Positions 1-9,113 of a stretch of DNA of 32,717 bases are shown piece by piece. How positions within the stretch are numbered: position 1 is the stretch's first letter; each line of letters begins with the position of its first letter. The position numbers and the translations under genes were made by a program. This DNA comes from a virus. Below the pieces are notes generated by a model that was not told where the DNA came from, made no database searches, and saw only the letters and a list, made by a program, of their open reading frames with translations. The DNA lies in IMG/VR virus record IMGVR_UViG_3300032085_001020, positions 1 to 32,717 of that record; one strand, written 5' to 3'.

Positions 1-1066
1 ATGCAAGTGACATTTCTTTGTCGTTTTTAACTGGTTTTGCTAATTTACCTAGAGCTAGTAGTTCGTTTTGGTCATTATATAAACCAATATTCGTGACATA
101 TGTGGCAAAGTTTGAATGAGAGGCCTCACCTATAAGTTGTGTACCGATTTCATATCCAGAAGTACTCCAAGAACTTGTTGAATAACCAACAACATTATAA
201 TTGAAAGTATCATATATACTATGACCCTCTAATGAATGCTGAAAACCTTCTATCGCTACACTACTACTGAAACCTTGTTTTATACTTTTGTTATTAGTGT
301 GTTGAAAATCATTTTCATCTACTCTACATACATACTCTCGTTCATATATAGTTTGAGTTGAATCAAATTCTATAGTGAATCCATCAGAACCATTACCAGT
401 ACTTATATCTTTGTATGACCCTGTGTTTGTTACTACAGCTAGACCATCATTATAAAAAAAGTTACCTACTACACTACCACTACCCTGAGCTGTAACTGCT
501 TTGTTTGCGTAGCTTGAAGAAAAGTCTGTATCGTATAAATTACCTCTACCGTCATCTTTTAATATAATAGTTGAGTCGGTACTATTGTCTGTAATTGTGA
601 CAGAACCTGGTCTTACTCTTTCACCGTATAGTTTTTGTGATATTGAAATAACGTTAGCTGTATCGTGTAGTTGTCTTGTATATGGTCTACGTAAACTATA
701 TGTTCTTCTTCTTGTAGAGTTATCTAAAGTGGATAATGGTTCAGTATATGTATATGATAAAACTGCATCTGAAGCTGAAGGTACACCTCGAATATAATCG
801 ATACTACCTCTCATTTGTGTTATATCTCTATAATATAGTTTATAAATAGTTTGATATGTTGGTACACTATAAAACACACTAGAAGAAATTGTTTTAGTAG
901 CTGCTGAACTAATATCAAAGTCGTGAAGATTTGAATCAGTAGGCTTAATTAAATTTATAGCATAAACACCACTACCACTATCAGCCTCTGTTAAAGCAAA
1001 TGTTTTATGTGTTTCAAATGAGGATATTAAAATATCTTCTGGTTCAAGATTTTTCTTGAATGACAT
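1..1066 (-). CDS. Virion structural protein, partial (3' end beyond window)
   Basis: The frame is open from an ATG at 1066 to the window edge (about 355 codons), so the C-terminus is missing. A purine-rich AAGGGG sequence lies 6 bases before the ATG. It begins MSFKKNLEPEDILISSF. The end that can be read, a stretch of the form TNIGLYNDQNELLALGKLAKP, matches the C-terminus of the next gene upstream (VGMYNADNELLAIAKLSKP), so the two are paralogues sharing a C-terminal region. The composition is rich in Ser, Thr, Asn and Gly, as expected of a beta-rich tail or fibre component. It is the last gene seen in the late structural block. The exact virion position is not known. Confidence 0.8.
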   Translation of the reverse strand, partial: MSFKKNLEPEDILISSFETHKTFALTEADSGSGVYAINLIKPTDSNLHDFDISSAATKTISSSVFYSVPTYQTIYKLYYRDITQMRGSIDYIRGVPSASDAVLSYTYTEPLSTLDNSTRRRTYSLRRPYTRQLHDTANVISISQKLYGERVRPGSVTITDNSTDSTIILKDDGRGNLYDTDFSSSYANKAVTAQGSGSVVGNFFYNDGLAVVTNTGSYKDISTGNGSDGFTIEFDSTQTIYEREYVCRVDENDFQHTNNKSIKQGFSSSVAIEGFQHSLEGHSIYDTFNYNVVGYSTSSWSTSGYEIGTQLIGEASHSNFATYVTNIGLYNDQNELLALGKLAKPVKNDKEMSLA

Positions 1067-1078
1067 TTTTTACCCCTT

Positions 1079-2104
1079 TTAGAAATCAAGTTTAACTTTT
1101 ATAAGAGCTTCTCTTGATTTTGATTTGATGATTGGTTTACTTAATTTTGCTATAGCTAACAATTCATTATCAGCATTATACATACCGACAGTTGTTATGA
1201 ATGTCTTAGGGTCTTTTTGTAATCCAGGTACAACTCTTTTTACACCTGATACCGACTCTGTATAAAAAGTTTCATTTGTTGTACTATTAAACTCTTTTGC
1301 TGTAGCTCTTACGAAGAAATGTCTTGATGTTATTTCTTCTTGTCTTTTTGCTGAGAAGTATGCACCTTCTTTAACAGCATTTGAAAAAAGTCTAGCATTT
1401 CTATCATCACTATTAGAACCACTTTTTGTAATTAAATTCAATGGTGCATTTTGTAATCTTATTGGATTAAATATCATACTACCTAAGCTTGGATAAAATA
1501 AACCATATGAACCAATTGTTGTACCTTCACCAGCAGCTGTTGTGTTGATTGTAGTGCCACCTACGAGAGTACCACTAACAATGTTATACTCTGGTGAGAA
1601 ATTTCTTTGGTCTGTATTACCACCTTTATTAGTGCTTGAATCATCAATCAACTTAACTGTATGATTACCGTCATTAATATGTAGTTCCCAACCACCTGGT
1701 TCTAATGATTCTCTAATTCTTGCTCTATTGAATGTTAATGCATAAAATTGTTTTACATCATCTAACCCACTAAATTTAAATCTTTGTGTTTGAGGTGGGT
1801 TAATCATATTGTTGAACTGACCGAATACGGCTGCAGTTGTTCTATCACCTGCTGTACCAGGTAAACCAAGAGATGCACTACCCTCTGCGTGACCATAAGC
1901 AACACCAAATTGAACAGATGCTGATGAGTTAGTTGCTGGGTCATATCTGTATAAATCTACATTGTAGTCACCAGTATTTGTGTATTGTGTAGATGATGTA
2001 TGAAACGTAGTTATACTTGATGCTCCGTCTTGGAAAACACCCGAAGTAACTATAGCTACATCAGATACTTTATCATCTTCTGTTAATGGTTTAAACATTG
2101 ACAT
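1079..2104 (-). CDS. Virion structural protein, paralogue of its downstream neighbour
   Basis: This is a 341-aa protein starting MSMFKPLTEDDKVSD, with AAGGAA a few bases before the ATG. It has no signal peptide or membrane helix. It is rich in Ser, Thr, Asn and Gly. The last 40 residues or so carry the motif TTVGMYNADNELLAIAKLSKPI, which recurs in the downstream gene, so a duplication is visible directly. It sits 24 bp from the preceding structural gene and 12 bp from the next. Marine T4-like phages carry tail-periphery proteins of this general kind downstream of the baseplate wedge genes; that placement is family knowledge, and the precise role is unassigned. Confidence 0.8.
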   Translation of the reverse strand: MSMFKPLTEDDKVSDVAIVTSGVFQDGASSITTFHTSSTQYTNTGDYNVDLYRYDPATNSSASVQFGVAYGHAEGSASLGLPGTAGDRTTAAVFGQFNNMINPPQTQRFKFSGLDDVKQFYALTFNRARIRESLEPGGWELHINDGNHTVKLIDDSSTNKGGNTDQRNFSPEYNIVSGTLVGGTTINTTAAGEGTTIGSYGLFYPSLGSMIFNPIRLQNAPLNLITKSGSNSDDRNARLFSNAVKEGAYFSAKRQEEITSRHFFVRATAKEFNSTTNETFYTESVSGVKRVVPGLQKDPKTFITTVGMYNADNELLAIAKLSKPIIKSKSREALIKVKLDF

Positions 2105-2128
2105 ATTTTTATTCCTTATAATTTAAAA

Positions 2129-2785
2129 TTAAGGTGCTTCGTATTGACCAGAACCACCAGAACCTCCAGAATCTCCAGTATTACCAGTACCACTACCATT
2201 AGCAGGGTCTTGTGGTGCATCTGGAGGTGTTGTGCTACCTTCATCGGCCTTTACAGATATAGTGATTACATTTACTATACTAGAATTTTCACCTTGAACT
2301 GTAACAGTTGTTGTTGCCGTTGGGTTAATAGATTGTGCTATCAACGTAACAGTTTTAGCTGTATGTACTCGTTGTGATGGTACACTTTTAAATTTTACAA
2401 TATTTGTATTTTCTATTGTAAATACATAATTTTCTGCTGCTCCACCAACAGTGGTTGGTGAAAGTGCTATCTCTGAGAATGCGGGGGTGTCTGGATAAGT
2501 TAACGATGCAACATTTACTTTGACACCAGCTAAAGATTGATTTACAAGAAAACTATTGAATGCTTTTCTATTAGGTGCTGCCTCTAATAAAGACATATTC
2601 TCTATTGCTACACCATACGAATCTGTACCGTCTGGGTGTGTTACATCATAAAGTGTGTAATCTATTTCTTCATCGCTAAGTGCAAACTTAGTAATGTTAA
2701 AATTACCACCTTGTGATAAGATTTCCCTACCTCTTTTTGTTAAAATAGCATCTACTGTAATGCTCGAGTTGTCTAAAAAGCCCAT
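2129..2785 (-). CDS. Conserved phage structural protein with Gly-rich tail
   Basis: This is a 218-aa protein. Its N-terminal 90 residues (MGFLDNSSITVDAILTKRGR..., then FALSDEEIDYTLYDVTHPDG) resemble a virion protein I know from marine T4-like phages, where the same opening is followed by a variable region. Residues about 95-175 look like beta-sandwich. The last 35 residues are a low-complexity Pro/Asp then Gly/Ser/Thr stretch ending GGSGQYEAP. A GGAG Shine-Dalgarno lies 8 bases before the ATG. The 79-bp gap upstream carries a candidate late promoter motif at 2827-2837, so this gene may start a separate late transcript. Confidence 0.82.
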   Translation of the reverse strand: MGFLDNSSITVDAILTKRGREILSQGGNFNITKFALSDEEIDYTLYDVTHPDGTDSYGVAIENMSLLEAAPNRKAFNSFLVNQSLAGVKVNVASLTYPDTPAFSEIALSPTTVGGAAENYVFTIENTNIVKFKSVPSQRVHTAKTVTLIAQSINPTATTTVTVQGENSSIVNVITISVKADEGSTTPPDAPQDPANGSGTGNTGDSGGSGGSGQYEAP

Positions 2786-2826
2786 TGTTTATCTCCAAGA
2801 TTTAAAATTTGATATAACTTTACTGT

Positions 2827-2837
2827 TAATAAATATA
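2827..2837 (-). promoter_or_regulatory. Candidate late promoter motif TATATTTATTA
   Basis: The minus strand reads TATATTTATTA in the intergenic gap, 42 bases upstream of the ATG at 2785. Close copies of the motif occur before four other minus-strand genes in the window. No TTGACA-like -35 is visible at the right distance, which fits a gp55-type sigma that needs only a -10-like element. It is a candidate only, because in DNA this AT-rich some copies occur by chance. Confidence 0.4.
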
Positions 2838-2864
2838 TATGTTCTAAGTTTTTTAACAATTTAA

Positions 2865-5800
2865 TTACTCCGAATCTATGACGTTTAAGTTTGTATCAGT
2901 AGAATCAGTCGGTACTGCAACTGTTGGTGATGTAACTCTGATAACAACAGGGTAATCACCATCAATTGTTGTTGATATTGTGTTTTTAACACCTTCATAA
3001 AAACTATTATTTAGAGCAGTAACGTGTTGATATTCTGGGTCTAAATCAGTTTCTACCAAAGACTTAGAACTATAGAAGTTTACATATCTATCAAGTGATG
3101 TTAATTGACTCTGTGCATAATGTGCTGAACTTGTATAGTAAAATTTATATTGTTGATTAAGTTCTGATTTTCTATTATCAAGTATAATAGAACCTGTTGG
3201 CTCACTAAATACTTTATTTGGTCCACCAAATTTAGCAGAACCGCTTATATAAAGAGTTTCATCATTTACATATTTGTGTAGTGATTGATTCAATGTATAT
3301 AAAGATGGTGTTCTGAAAGTTGCAGAACTATCGATTTCACCTGTATAATTTGGATATTCAGTTTCGATTGTAATTATAGAACCACTTTGTTCTTGTTCAC
3401 CGTATGCTGATGTATCTACAAAACGTGATATATTAATATTATCTTCGTACGAAGGTTGAGTTACAGTTGGATTATTTCTTTGTACTGGTGATTTAGACCT
3501 TTCAAATATATTACCTTCAATCAATGTACCCATTTGAGATTTTGCTCTTGCAGGTACAAGTTTTCTCAACTGTTTAAATACAGATTGGTCATAGTATTTA
3601 ATAATATGCATATAGTCCCAAAACGTAGCACTACCAGATGTGTATTTCTGAAAGTATTGTTTTGAAATATCACGTAGTCCAGAATAACTTTCATCAAATA
3701 CATCTCTTGGGTCACCCAAGTATTGATTAAAATCTAAATTAGCAAATGATGAAATTATATCTTCATTAACAACATCAACGGGTGAAAAATAAATACCAAG
3801 TTTTGGTGAATCAAGAGGAGCAAAATCATTTGAACTTACATCATATCTCTCATTTATACTTAATGATGCACCACTACCACTTAGAAAATTATTTTCAATT
3901 CTAATCTTAGTGGCATTTCTACGATTTGGACCAGAATTAGGTATAATTGTTTTTGTTTTATCTACTACACTTTCAAACGTATTCTCACCGTCAAAACCAA
4001 AAGCACTACCTGTTTGTGTAGTTGTTTGGTTTGCCTTTACATCTCTGATGCTATCACCGTCTGATAATGTTTTATTATCATCAAACGAAAATCTTCTTGA
4101 TACATTATAATATGATGAAGACGGTGTATTACCAGTGTATGATTTTGGATTTGATACGTGAAGATTAAATGACTCTTCTTTTAGTGGTTCACTTAACAAT
4201 CTAAACTCCATCATCGAACCACCAAATCTATCGGCATTGAAAACACCTGATGCTGTACCACTATTGTCACCACCTATATATAAATTACCACTACCCGTCC
4301 ACGAAGCGTTGTATGATTGAGAAGCTGAGCCTGTAATATGAAGTGTTGATTTTGAAGAATGTACTATTCTATCTACACCAGAGTCATATTTCTTAACATA
4401 TAAATCATAGTTAAAATTATCATTTATAGAATCTGTATTTGATGAAACTTTTCTTAACGATATATCATCCCAGAAAATGGTTGTTTGAGGTTTTAGATTT
4501 TCAAATCGTACACCCAAATTAGCAGTATTTGGAAACTTCATTGTTTTTTCAACAACGATTTGTTTCCACTCTGTTTCATTCAATCCGACTTGTTCAGATG
4601 ATTTTATACCACCATCTTGTAAACTATATTCAAATTCTTGGTCCCAATTAACGATTTCTTCATTTGAATCTAATTCAAATAAACTAAGTCTACCGACAGA
4701 ATCAACTACACTCGAAGAAACTTTTGCATATGCAGAAAACATAAATGTTTCACCTTGACTTACACTCGCTGCAGATATGTTATCAGTTATATCGTTTGAT
4801 GGTTTTTTATAAAATTTTGAAAATGAAGAACCGTCATATGATGTATTAATATGACTCAAACTTTTTGTACCAGACTTAGCTACATTAGAACTACTTACTA
4901 TTTGTATATCACCATTTTCTGCATTTGATATACCTTTTATAAAAGGTGGATTAAATAGACTTGCGGTTTCAATTGAGGGAAATAAAAATAACTCAGGTTC
5001 AATTTTAGTTTTTCTCAACATAACAGAATGATACTCACCATCGTAGATTGGTAATAAAGAAGAACTTATTTCTTGTAAACCAAAAGAACCAGTGAGCATG
5101 AATGCTACAGTACCTTTATTATCAGTAGAATTATTATCTTTTAATTTTATTGCCCAATCTGTATCTTTTTGTACGAGTATTTGGTCTGAACCCGAAACTG
5201 CTCTAAATCTAAACTCAACAGTATCTGGTTTTCTATTCGTAGTATCATCATCATCCCAAGATGTCAAAACGTATTGAGCACCTTTAAATCTTAACGCTCT
5301 TGTAAACTTTCTAGCTATTTCAAATTGTGCTTTTTGATTTTGTTTTTGTAAACCACCGTATTCTCTAACACGTAGTATACTACTTGGTATACCATAACAA
5401 TTCAATACACCCTTCAATGCACCTAATGTACCTTTTGCTTTTAATAAGTATGGCATACTTGCTATTAATCTTTTTGTAATCTCTTTTGATATATCACCTT
5501 CAGGTGGTGAACTTAAAGAACCTGATGTGTAGAGTGAATAAGTCGAACCAGTAAGTTTTTGGCCAAAAGCAATTTGACTTAAATCTAATAAGTCTTTACC
5601 ATCTTGCTGAGTCCAACCTAAAGACTTTGCTATATTCAAAACTAACTCTTTAGAAAAGCCTTCAGATAAATCATTTTGTCTATCTGTAATTTCTGACATT
5701 GCTGTAGTGTATGACCATATCTCGTCAAACTGTTGACCAATCATATCAAGAAAATCAAAAAATTGTTTGTTCTCAATATCTTCTTTTACGTGTGTTGGTA

Positions 5801-7130
5801 ACAAATTTACTAATCTATTTTGATTATCTATATCATATAAAGAAGCACTATACAGTTGACCAGTTTTACTACCTATACTACCATACCAATCTGTAAATGT
5901 TGAATTAGATGAGCTTACTGGTACAAATGGGTCATCATAAGTACCACTACCTGTTTTAGGCCAACTAGCATTTGGAAACTCGCCTATTGAACTTGTAACA
6001 TAAGATGATTCTGTATTATAAAGATAGTTTTCGTAACCATCGAAGTTAGTTTTTAAGTTTCTTATTTTATTATCAACAATAGTTAAGTCTCTTTGAGAAT
6101 TAGATATATTAACTAATGAAGCACTTTCAGCTGTATATGATTCAAGTAATTCAATTTTATATTTAAAGTTCTCCAATCGTTTTTTAGCAGATGAAAAATT
6201 AATAAAATTATCATAGTTTGAATACTCAATATTTAATTCTTTTGGTTTTTCAGCTAAAAATTTATCTTCTATTTCTTTTTGTAATCTTTCATCACTCGTA
6301 ACTAAATCATTATAATTTTTAAATTCAGTTGAACGTTTTGTAATTGGAGAATCTACTTGAGCTGAATCAGGTACTCTTAATACCAACACGTCTTCATCTT
6401 CTTGGTCGTATGGTTTTAACTCTACTGTTTCTGTTACTTGTGGTAAAATTTCTTTAACTATATATACTTTATCTTTTTCTTCAATATCATCTGGTAAAGG
6501 TTCGTATAATTTATATACAGCTGAAAATGGTGAGTCTTCAAAGGTTTCTCTATCAGTTTTTACATTAGTAGTGAGTAACATATTATCATCACCAAAGTGT
6601 AAAAATGTATTTAAATCTCTTTTATTGTTTATATTATATGTTATAGTAGCATTACGAAATAAATCTATTGGTGTTAATCTATCTTCTATAATTTGACTAC
6701 TAAGTTTATTTTTTAATTCATTCCAAGAAGTACTTAAACTTATTTCATCATTTTTAATATCAGTAATTGATGAAACATATGGTATATAAATAGGTATTCT
6801 ATCATCAACTATAGAATCTATTGAAAATAAAAACTCTTCTACAGGTAATTTTTCAGTACCTGGGTCTGCATCACCACCTTGTTTTACTTCTTTTGTTGGG
6901 GTGAGTGTAAGTAAATAATCACCATTATTTTTAGCTTCTACTTGTAAGTAATTTGTTAGTGTGAAAACAACTTGACTACCTTGACCACTACTAACATTAA
7001 TCTTACTACCATCAGGTATTGTTAACGACCAGCGATAACCGTCAGCTACAGTAGTTGTCTCAAATGAAATAGCACTATCAAGTTTACCTACATTACCACT
7101 ATTTAATCCGTTGTTTGTTAATCTAATCAT
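2865..7130 (-). CDS. Large tail protein with gpI-like segment and LamG-like domains
   Basis: At 1421 aa this is the largest gene here. About residues 460-600 hold a helical segment with FFDFLDMIGQQFDEIWSYT and then PYLLKAKGTLGALKGVLNCYGIP...VREYGG, which resembles the phage tail protein I (gpI) family that links baseplate and fibres. Residues about 615-715 and 900-990 look like LamG/concanavalin-type beta-sandwiches, with a CBM-like jelly roll (ending WDDISLRKV) between them. A C-terminal region near 1120-1200 contains YYDQSVFKQLRKLVPARAKSQMGTL, probably another assembly segment. The combination suggests a baseplate-attached spike or fibre-base protein that binds surface glycans. It lies 7 bp after the preceding gene. 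Domain assignments are by eye. Confidence 0.8.
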   Translation of the reverse strand: MIRLTNNGLNSGNVGKLDSAISFETTTVADGYRWSLTIPDGSKINVSSGQGSQVVFTLTNYLQVEAKNNGDYLLTLTPTKEVKQGGDADPGTEKLPVEEFLFSIDSIVDDRIPIYIPYVSSITDIKNDEISLSTSWNELKNKLSSQIIEDRLTPIDLFRNATITYNINNKRDLNTFLHFGDDNMLLTTNVKTDRETFEDSPFSAVYKLYEPLPDDIEEKDKVYIVKEILPQVTETVELKPYDQEDEDVLVLRVPDSAQVDSPITKRSTEFKNYNDLVTSDERLQKEIEDKFLAEKPKELNIEYSNYDNFINFSSAKKRLENFKYKIELLESYTAESASLVNISNSQRDLTIVDNKIRNLKTNFDGYENYLYNTESSYVTSSIGEFPNASWPKTGSGTYDDPFVPVSSSNSTFTDWYGSIGSKTGQLYSASLYDIDNQNRLVNLLPTHVKEDIENKQFFDFLDMIGQQFDEIWSYTTAMSEITDRQNDLSEGFSKELVLNIAKSLGWTQQDGKDLLDLSQIAFGQKLTGSTYSLYTSGSLSSPPEGDISKEITKRLIASMPYLLKAKGTLGALKGVLNCYGIPSSILRVREYGGLQKQNQKAQFEIARKFTRALRFKGAQYVLTSWDDDDTTNRKPDTVEFRFRAVSGSDQILVQKDTDWAIKLKDNNSTDNKGTVAFMLTGSFGLQEISSSLLPIYDGEYHSVMLRKTKIEPELFLFPSIETASLFNPPFIKGISNAENGDIQIVSSSNVAKSGTKSLSHINTSYDGSSFSKFYKKPSNDITDNISAASVSQGETFMFSAYAKVSSSVVDSVGRLSLFELDSNEEIVNWDQEFEYSLQDGGIKSSEQVGLNETEWKQIVVEKTMKFPNTANLGVRFENLKPQTTIFWDDISLRKVSSNTDSINDNFNYDLYVKKYDSGVDRIVHSSKSTLHITGSASQSYNASWTGSGNLYIGGDNSGTASGVFNADRFGGSMMEFRLLSEPLKEESFNLHVSNPKSYTGNTPSSSYYNVSRRFSFDDNKTLSDGDSIRDVKANQTTTQTGSAFGFDGENTFESVVDKTKTIIPNSGPNRRNATKIRIENNFLSGSGASLSINERYDVSSNDFAPLDSPKLGIYFSPVDVVNEDIISSFANLDFNQYLGDPRDVFDESYSGLRDISKQYFQKYTSGSATFWDYMHIIKYYDQSVFKQLRKLVPARAKSQMGTLIEGNIFERSKSPVQRNNPTVTQPSYEDNINISRFVDTSAYGEQEQSGSIITIETEYPNYTGEIDSSATFRTPSLYTLNQSLHKYVNDETLYISGSAKFGGPNKVFSEPTGSIILDNRKSELNQQYKFYYTSSAHYAQSQLTSLDRYVNFYSSKSLVETDLDPEYQHVTALNNSFYEGVKNTISTTIDGDYPVVIRVTSPTVAVPTDSTDTNLNVIDSE

Positions 7131-7137
7131 TTGTTTA

Positions 7138-8571
7138 TTATCCTACACTTATAAATGCTGGTATATGTAAAGTACTTGGTTGACCGTCTTTAGGTTCAAT
7201 TGTTAATTTAACACCAACGTTTAAATGTTTTTGATGTAGTCTTATTGTTACTTCACTACCATTACTAGAGTCTATAATTAATTTTAACGGTGAGGAAATT
7301 TCTGCACTTGGTTCTACAAATTCAACATCTCCTTTTGTATTAGAAGAGCTCCATGCTGTGATTCTACTGTAATCCTTTGGATTTGAATCATAATCCCAAC
7401 CAGTTAATTCCCAAGTGTATTTAGTTGCCACGTTTGGTTTACTTGAATTACTTTTTAGAGTAATAGTATTTGGACTATCTGGACCTTGCCATGTGTACTG
7501 TACACGACCTCCTTTTTTCTGTAACTCTTGAATATTCGAAATATTTTCTTCTTTTCGTTTATATACTATATCATCATAACCACTAAATTTTATACCTTGT
7601 AAAGTATTTGCTAATTGGGTGGCCTTTTGTGCAGCAGTTGTATTTCCGATGATAGTTTTTGCAGTACCTACATCAGTTGGGTAATCAGTATCACTTAAAC
7701 CTGTAAACACTTCGACTAATCTGGTAAGATTTCTATCACCATATTCATAAGAAGCCAAACTATCATTTGATATAAAGAATCGAGCTTGTATTATTGATGA
7801 TTCTAATTCTTCAGTTGCACCTGGTGTTTGACTACCATCTGTAGATACTGGTGGTGGTAAAAATTCTTTTATAAATGCGTTATCAATTGAAACATAACCA
7901 CCTATCATTTGTTGTGTTAACTGAGAGATGTCACCAGATAATTTCATTGTTTTACTATCACCTTTTAATGCGTCTCTATCTGCATAAAAAGAAAGAGAAT
8001 TATCTTGAGGTATAGTTATTTTTTTTGAAGTTACTTGTGCTTCTAAAAAACTAGTTAAATACTCACTATCATTTATAGATTGTGGTGCTAACCTAATTTC
8101 TTTTCTTGAAGGTGAAATTTCGTGTACAAAATATTTATACTCTTTTAAAAATAATTCTTTAGAAAAATCTGTATGTGTTTCACCTGACATAATTTTACCA
8201 TTATCCATTATGTGATAATTAGTACCATTAAATATCCTACCATCTGAGTCAACTAACACCGTCTCATACGAGCCTGCAATTTTTCTCAAAAAATTATATT
8301 TCACTACATACTTACCTCTGTCATAACCCATTTTTCTAAGTATAGTACCAGTGTTTAATTTTACACCAGTTTCATAATTATAAGAATAGTCTGAAACATC
8401 TACGATACTTGTTTCTAATAAATTTTCGTTTGTGTCGTATATTAAAACCTCTACACAATCATTTGGATTAGTAGTGAATTCACCTCCATAGTAAGCATTT
8501 TCTACTGTAGACAAATTTACTGTTTGTCCAGTTTGTAAAAGTTCTAAATCTTTTTCGTTTAATCTACTCAT
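7138..8571 (-). CDS. Structural protein of the baseplate-distal block
   Basis: This is a 477-aa protein starting MSRLNEKDLELLQTGQTVNLS. The N-terminal half contains DCVEVLIYDTNENLLETSIVDVSDYSYN and IFNGTNYHIMDNGKIMSGETHT, with a tail-protein-like sequence rather than an enzyme signature. The C-terminal 130 residues look beta-rich, with Thr and Ser abundant. There is no signal peptide, membrane helix or catalytic motif. Its start codon overlaps the stop of the upstream 180-aa gene by one base, so the two are probably translationally coupled. The role is inferred only from position between the gp6-like wedge protein and the large LamG protein. Confidence 0.75.
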   Translation of the reverse strand: MSRLNEKDLELLQTGQTVNLSTVENAYYGGEFTTNPNDCVEVLIYDTNENLLETSIVDVSDYSYNYETGVKLNTGTILRKMGYDRGKYVVKYNFLRKIAGSYETVLVDSDGRIFNGTNYHIMDNGKIMSGETHTDFSKELFLKEYKYFVHEISPSRKEIRLAPQSINDSEYLTSFLEAQVTSKKITIPQDNSLSFYADRDALKGDSKTMKLSGDISQLTQQMIGGYVSIDNAFIKEFLPPPVSTDGSQTPGATEELESSIIQARFFISNDSLASYEYGDRNLTRLVEVFTGLSDTDYPTDVGTAKTIIGNTTAAQKATQLANTLQGIKFSGYDDIVYKRKEENISNIQELQKKGGRVQYTWQGPDSPNTITLKSNSSKPNVATKYTWELTGWDYDSNPKDYSRITAWSSSNTKGDVEFVEPSAEISSPLKLIIDSSNGSEVTIRLHQKHLNVGVKLTIEPKDGQPSTLHIPAFISVG

Positions 8572-9113
8572 TATGCTATAGGTTCTCCATCAGGTATAGC
8601 TAATATTTCACCATCAGTTAATGTTATTAATGTATCTAAAACATAGTCTTGACCATAGTATACTGCTAAGTCAACAAATTTTCTTTTTTGATTATTTTGA
8701 ACTAACCACCTATCATAATTTGTTGGGTCATCATTTGTAATTACGTTACCATTTTGAACATTATTAGGTAATGTAGTTGCAAAACTTTCTGTAGCTAGTT
8801 CAGATATACTTCTATCGATTATTTTTTCTAAACTGTTATTTCTAATATATCTTGGATAAGACTGAATGGTAGTCGTTTTAGATAATTCTTGTTGTTCTTT
8901 TGTTATATAGTCGTGATATTGTGAACCTGGTGTTATATCTACATTTTCTATACCGTTTGATGATATTATATCTTCAAAAGAATATAGAATATTATTTCTT
9001 CTAAATCCTATTGATGCAAACTCTTGCAAGTCTTCCAAATAACTTGTTCTAAGTTTAGATACAAATTCTTGATAAAAGTCTACAGTTTCTAATTCTGTTT
9101 TTGTATATGGCAT
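8571..9113 (-). CDS. Small structural protein between wedge and fibre genes
   Basis: This is a 180-aa protein beginning MPYTKTELETVDFYQEFVSKL. The first 30 residues are predicted to be helical, followed by a polar region containing PGSQYHDYITKEQQELSKTT and a short C-terminal acidic segment. I do not recognise the family. Both ends overlap neighbours by one base, which is strong evidence that it is a real, coupled member of the late operon. It may be an adaptor between the gp6-like and larger tail proteins; that is inference. Confidence 0.75.
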   Translation of the reverse strand: MPYTKTELETVDFYQEFVSKLRTSYLEDLQEFASIGFRRNNILYSFEDIISSNGIENVDITPGSQYHDYITKEQQELSKTTTIQSYPRYIRNNSLEKIIDRSISELATESFATTLPNNVQNGNVITNDDPTNYDRWLVQNNQKRKFVDLAVYYGQDYVLDTLITLTDGEILAIPDGEPIA

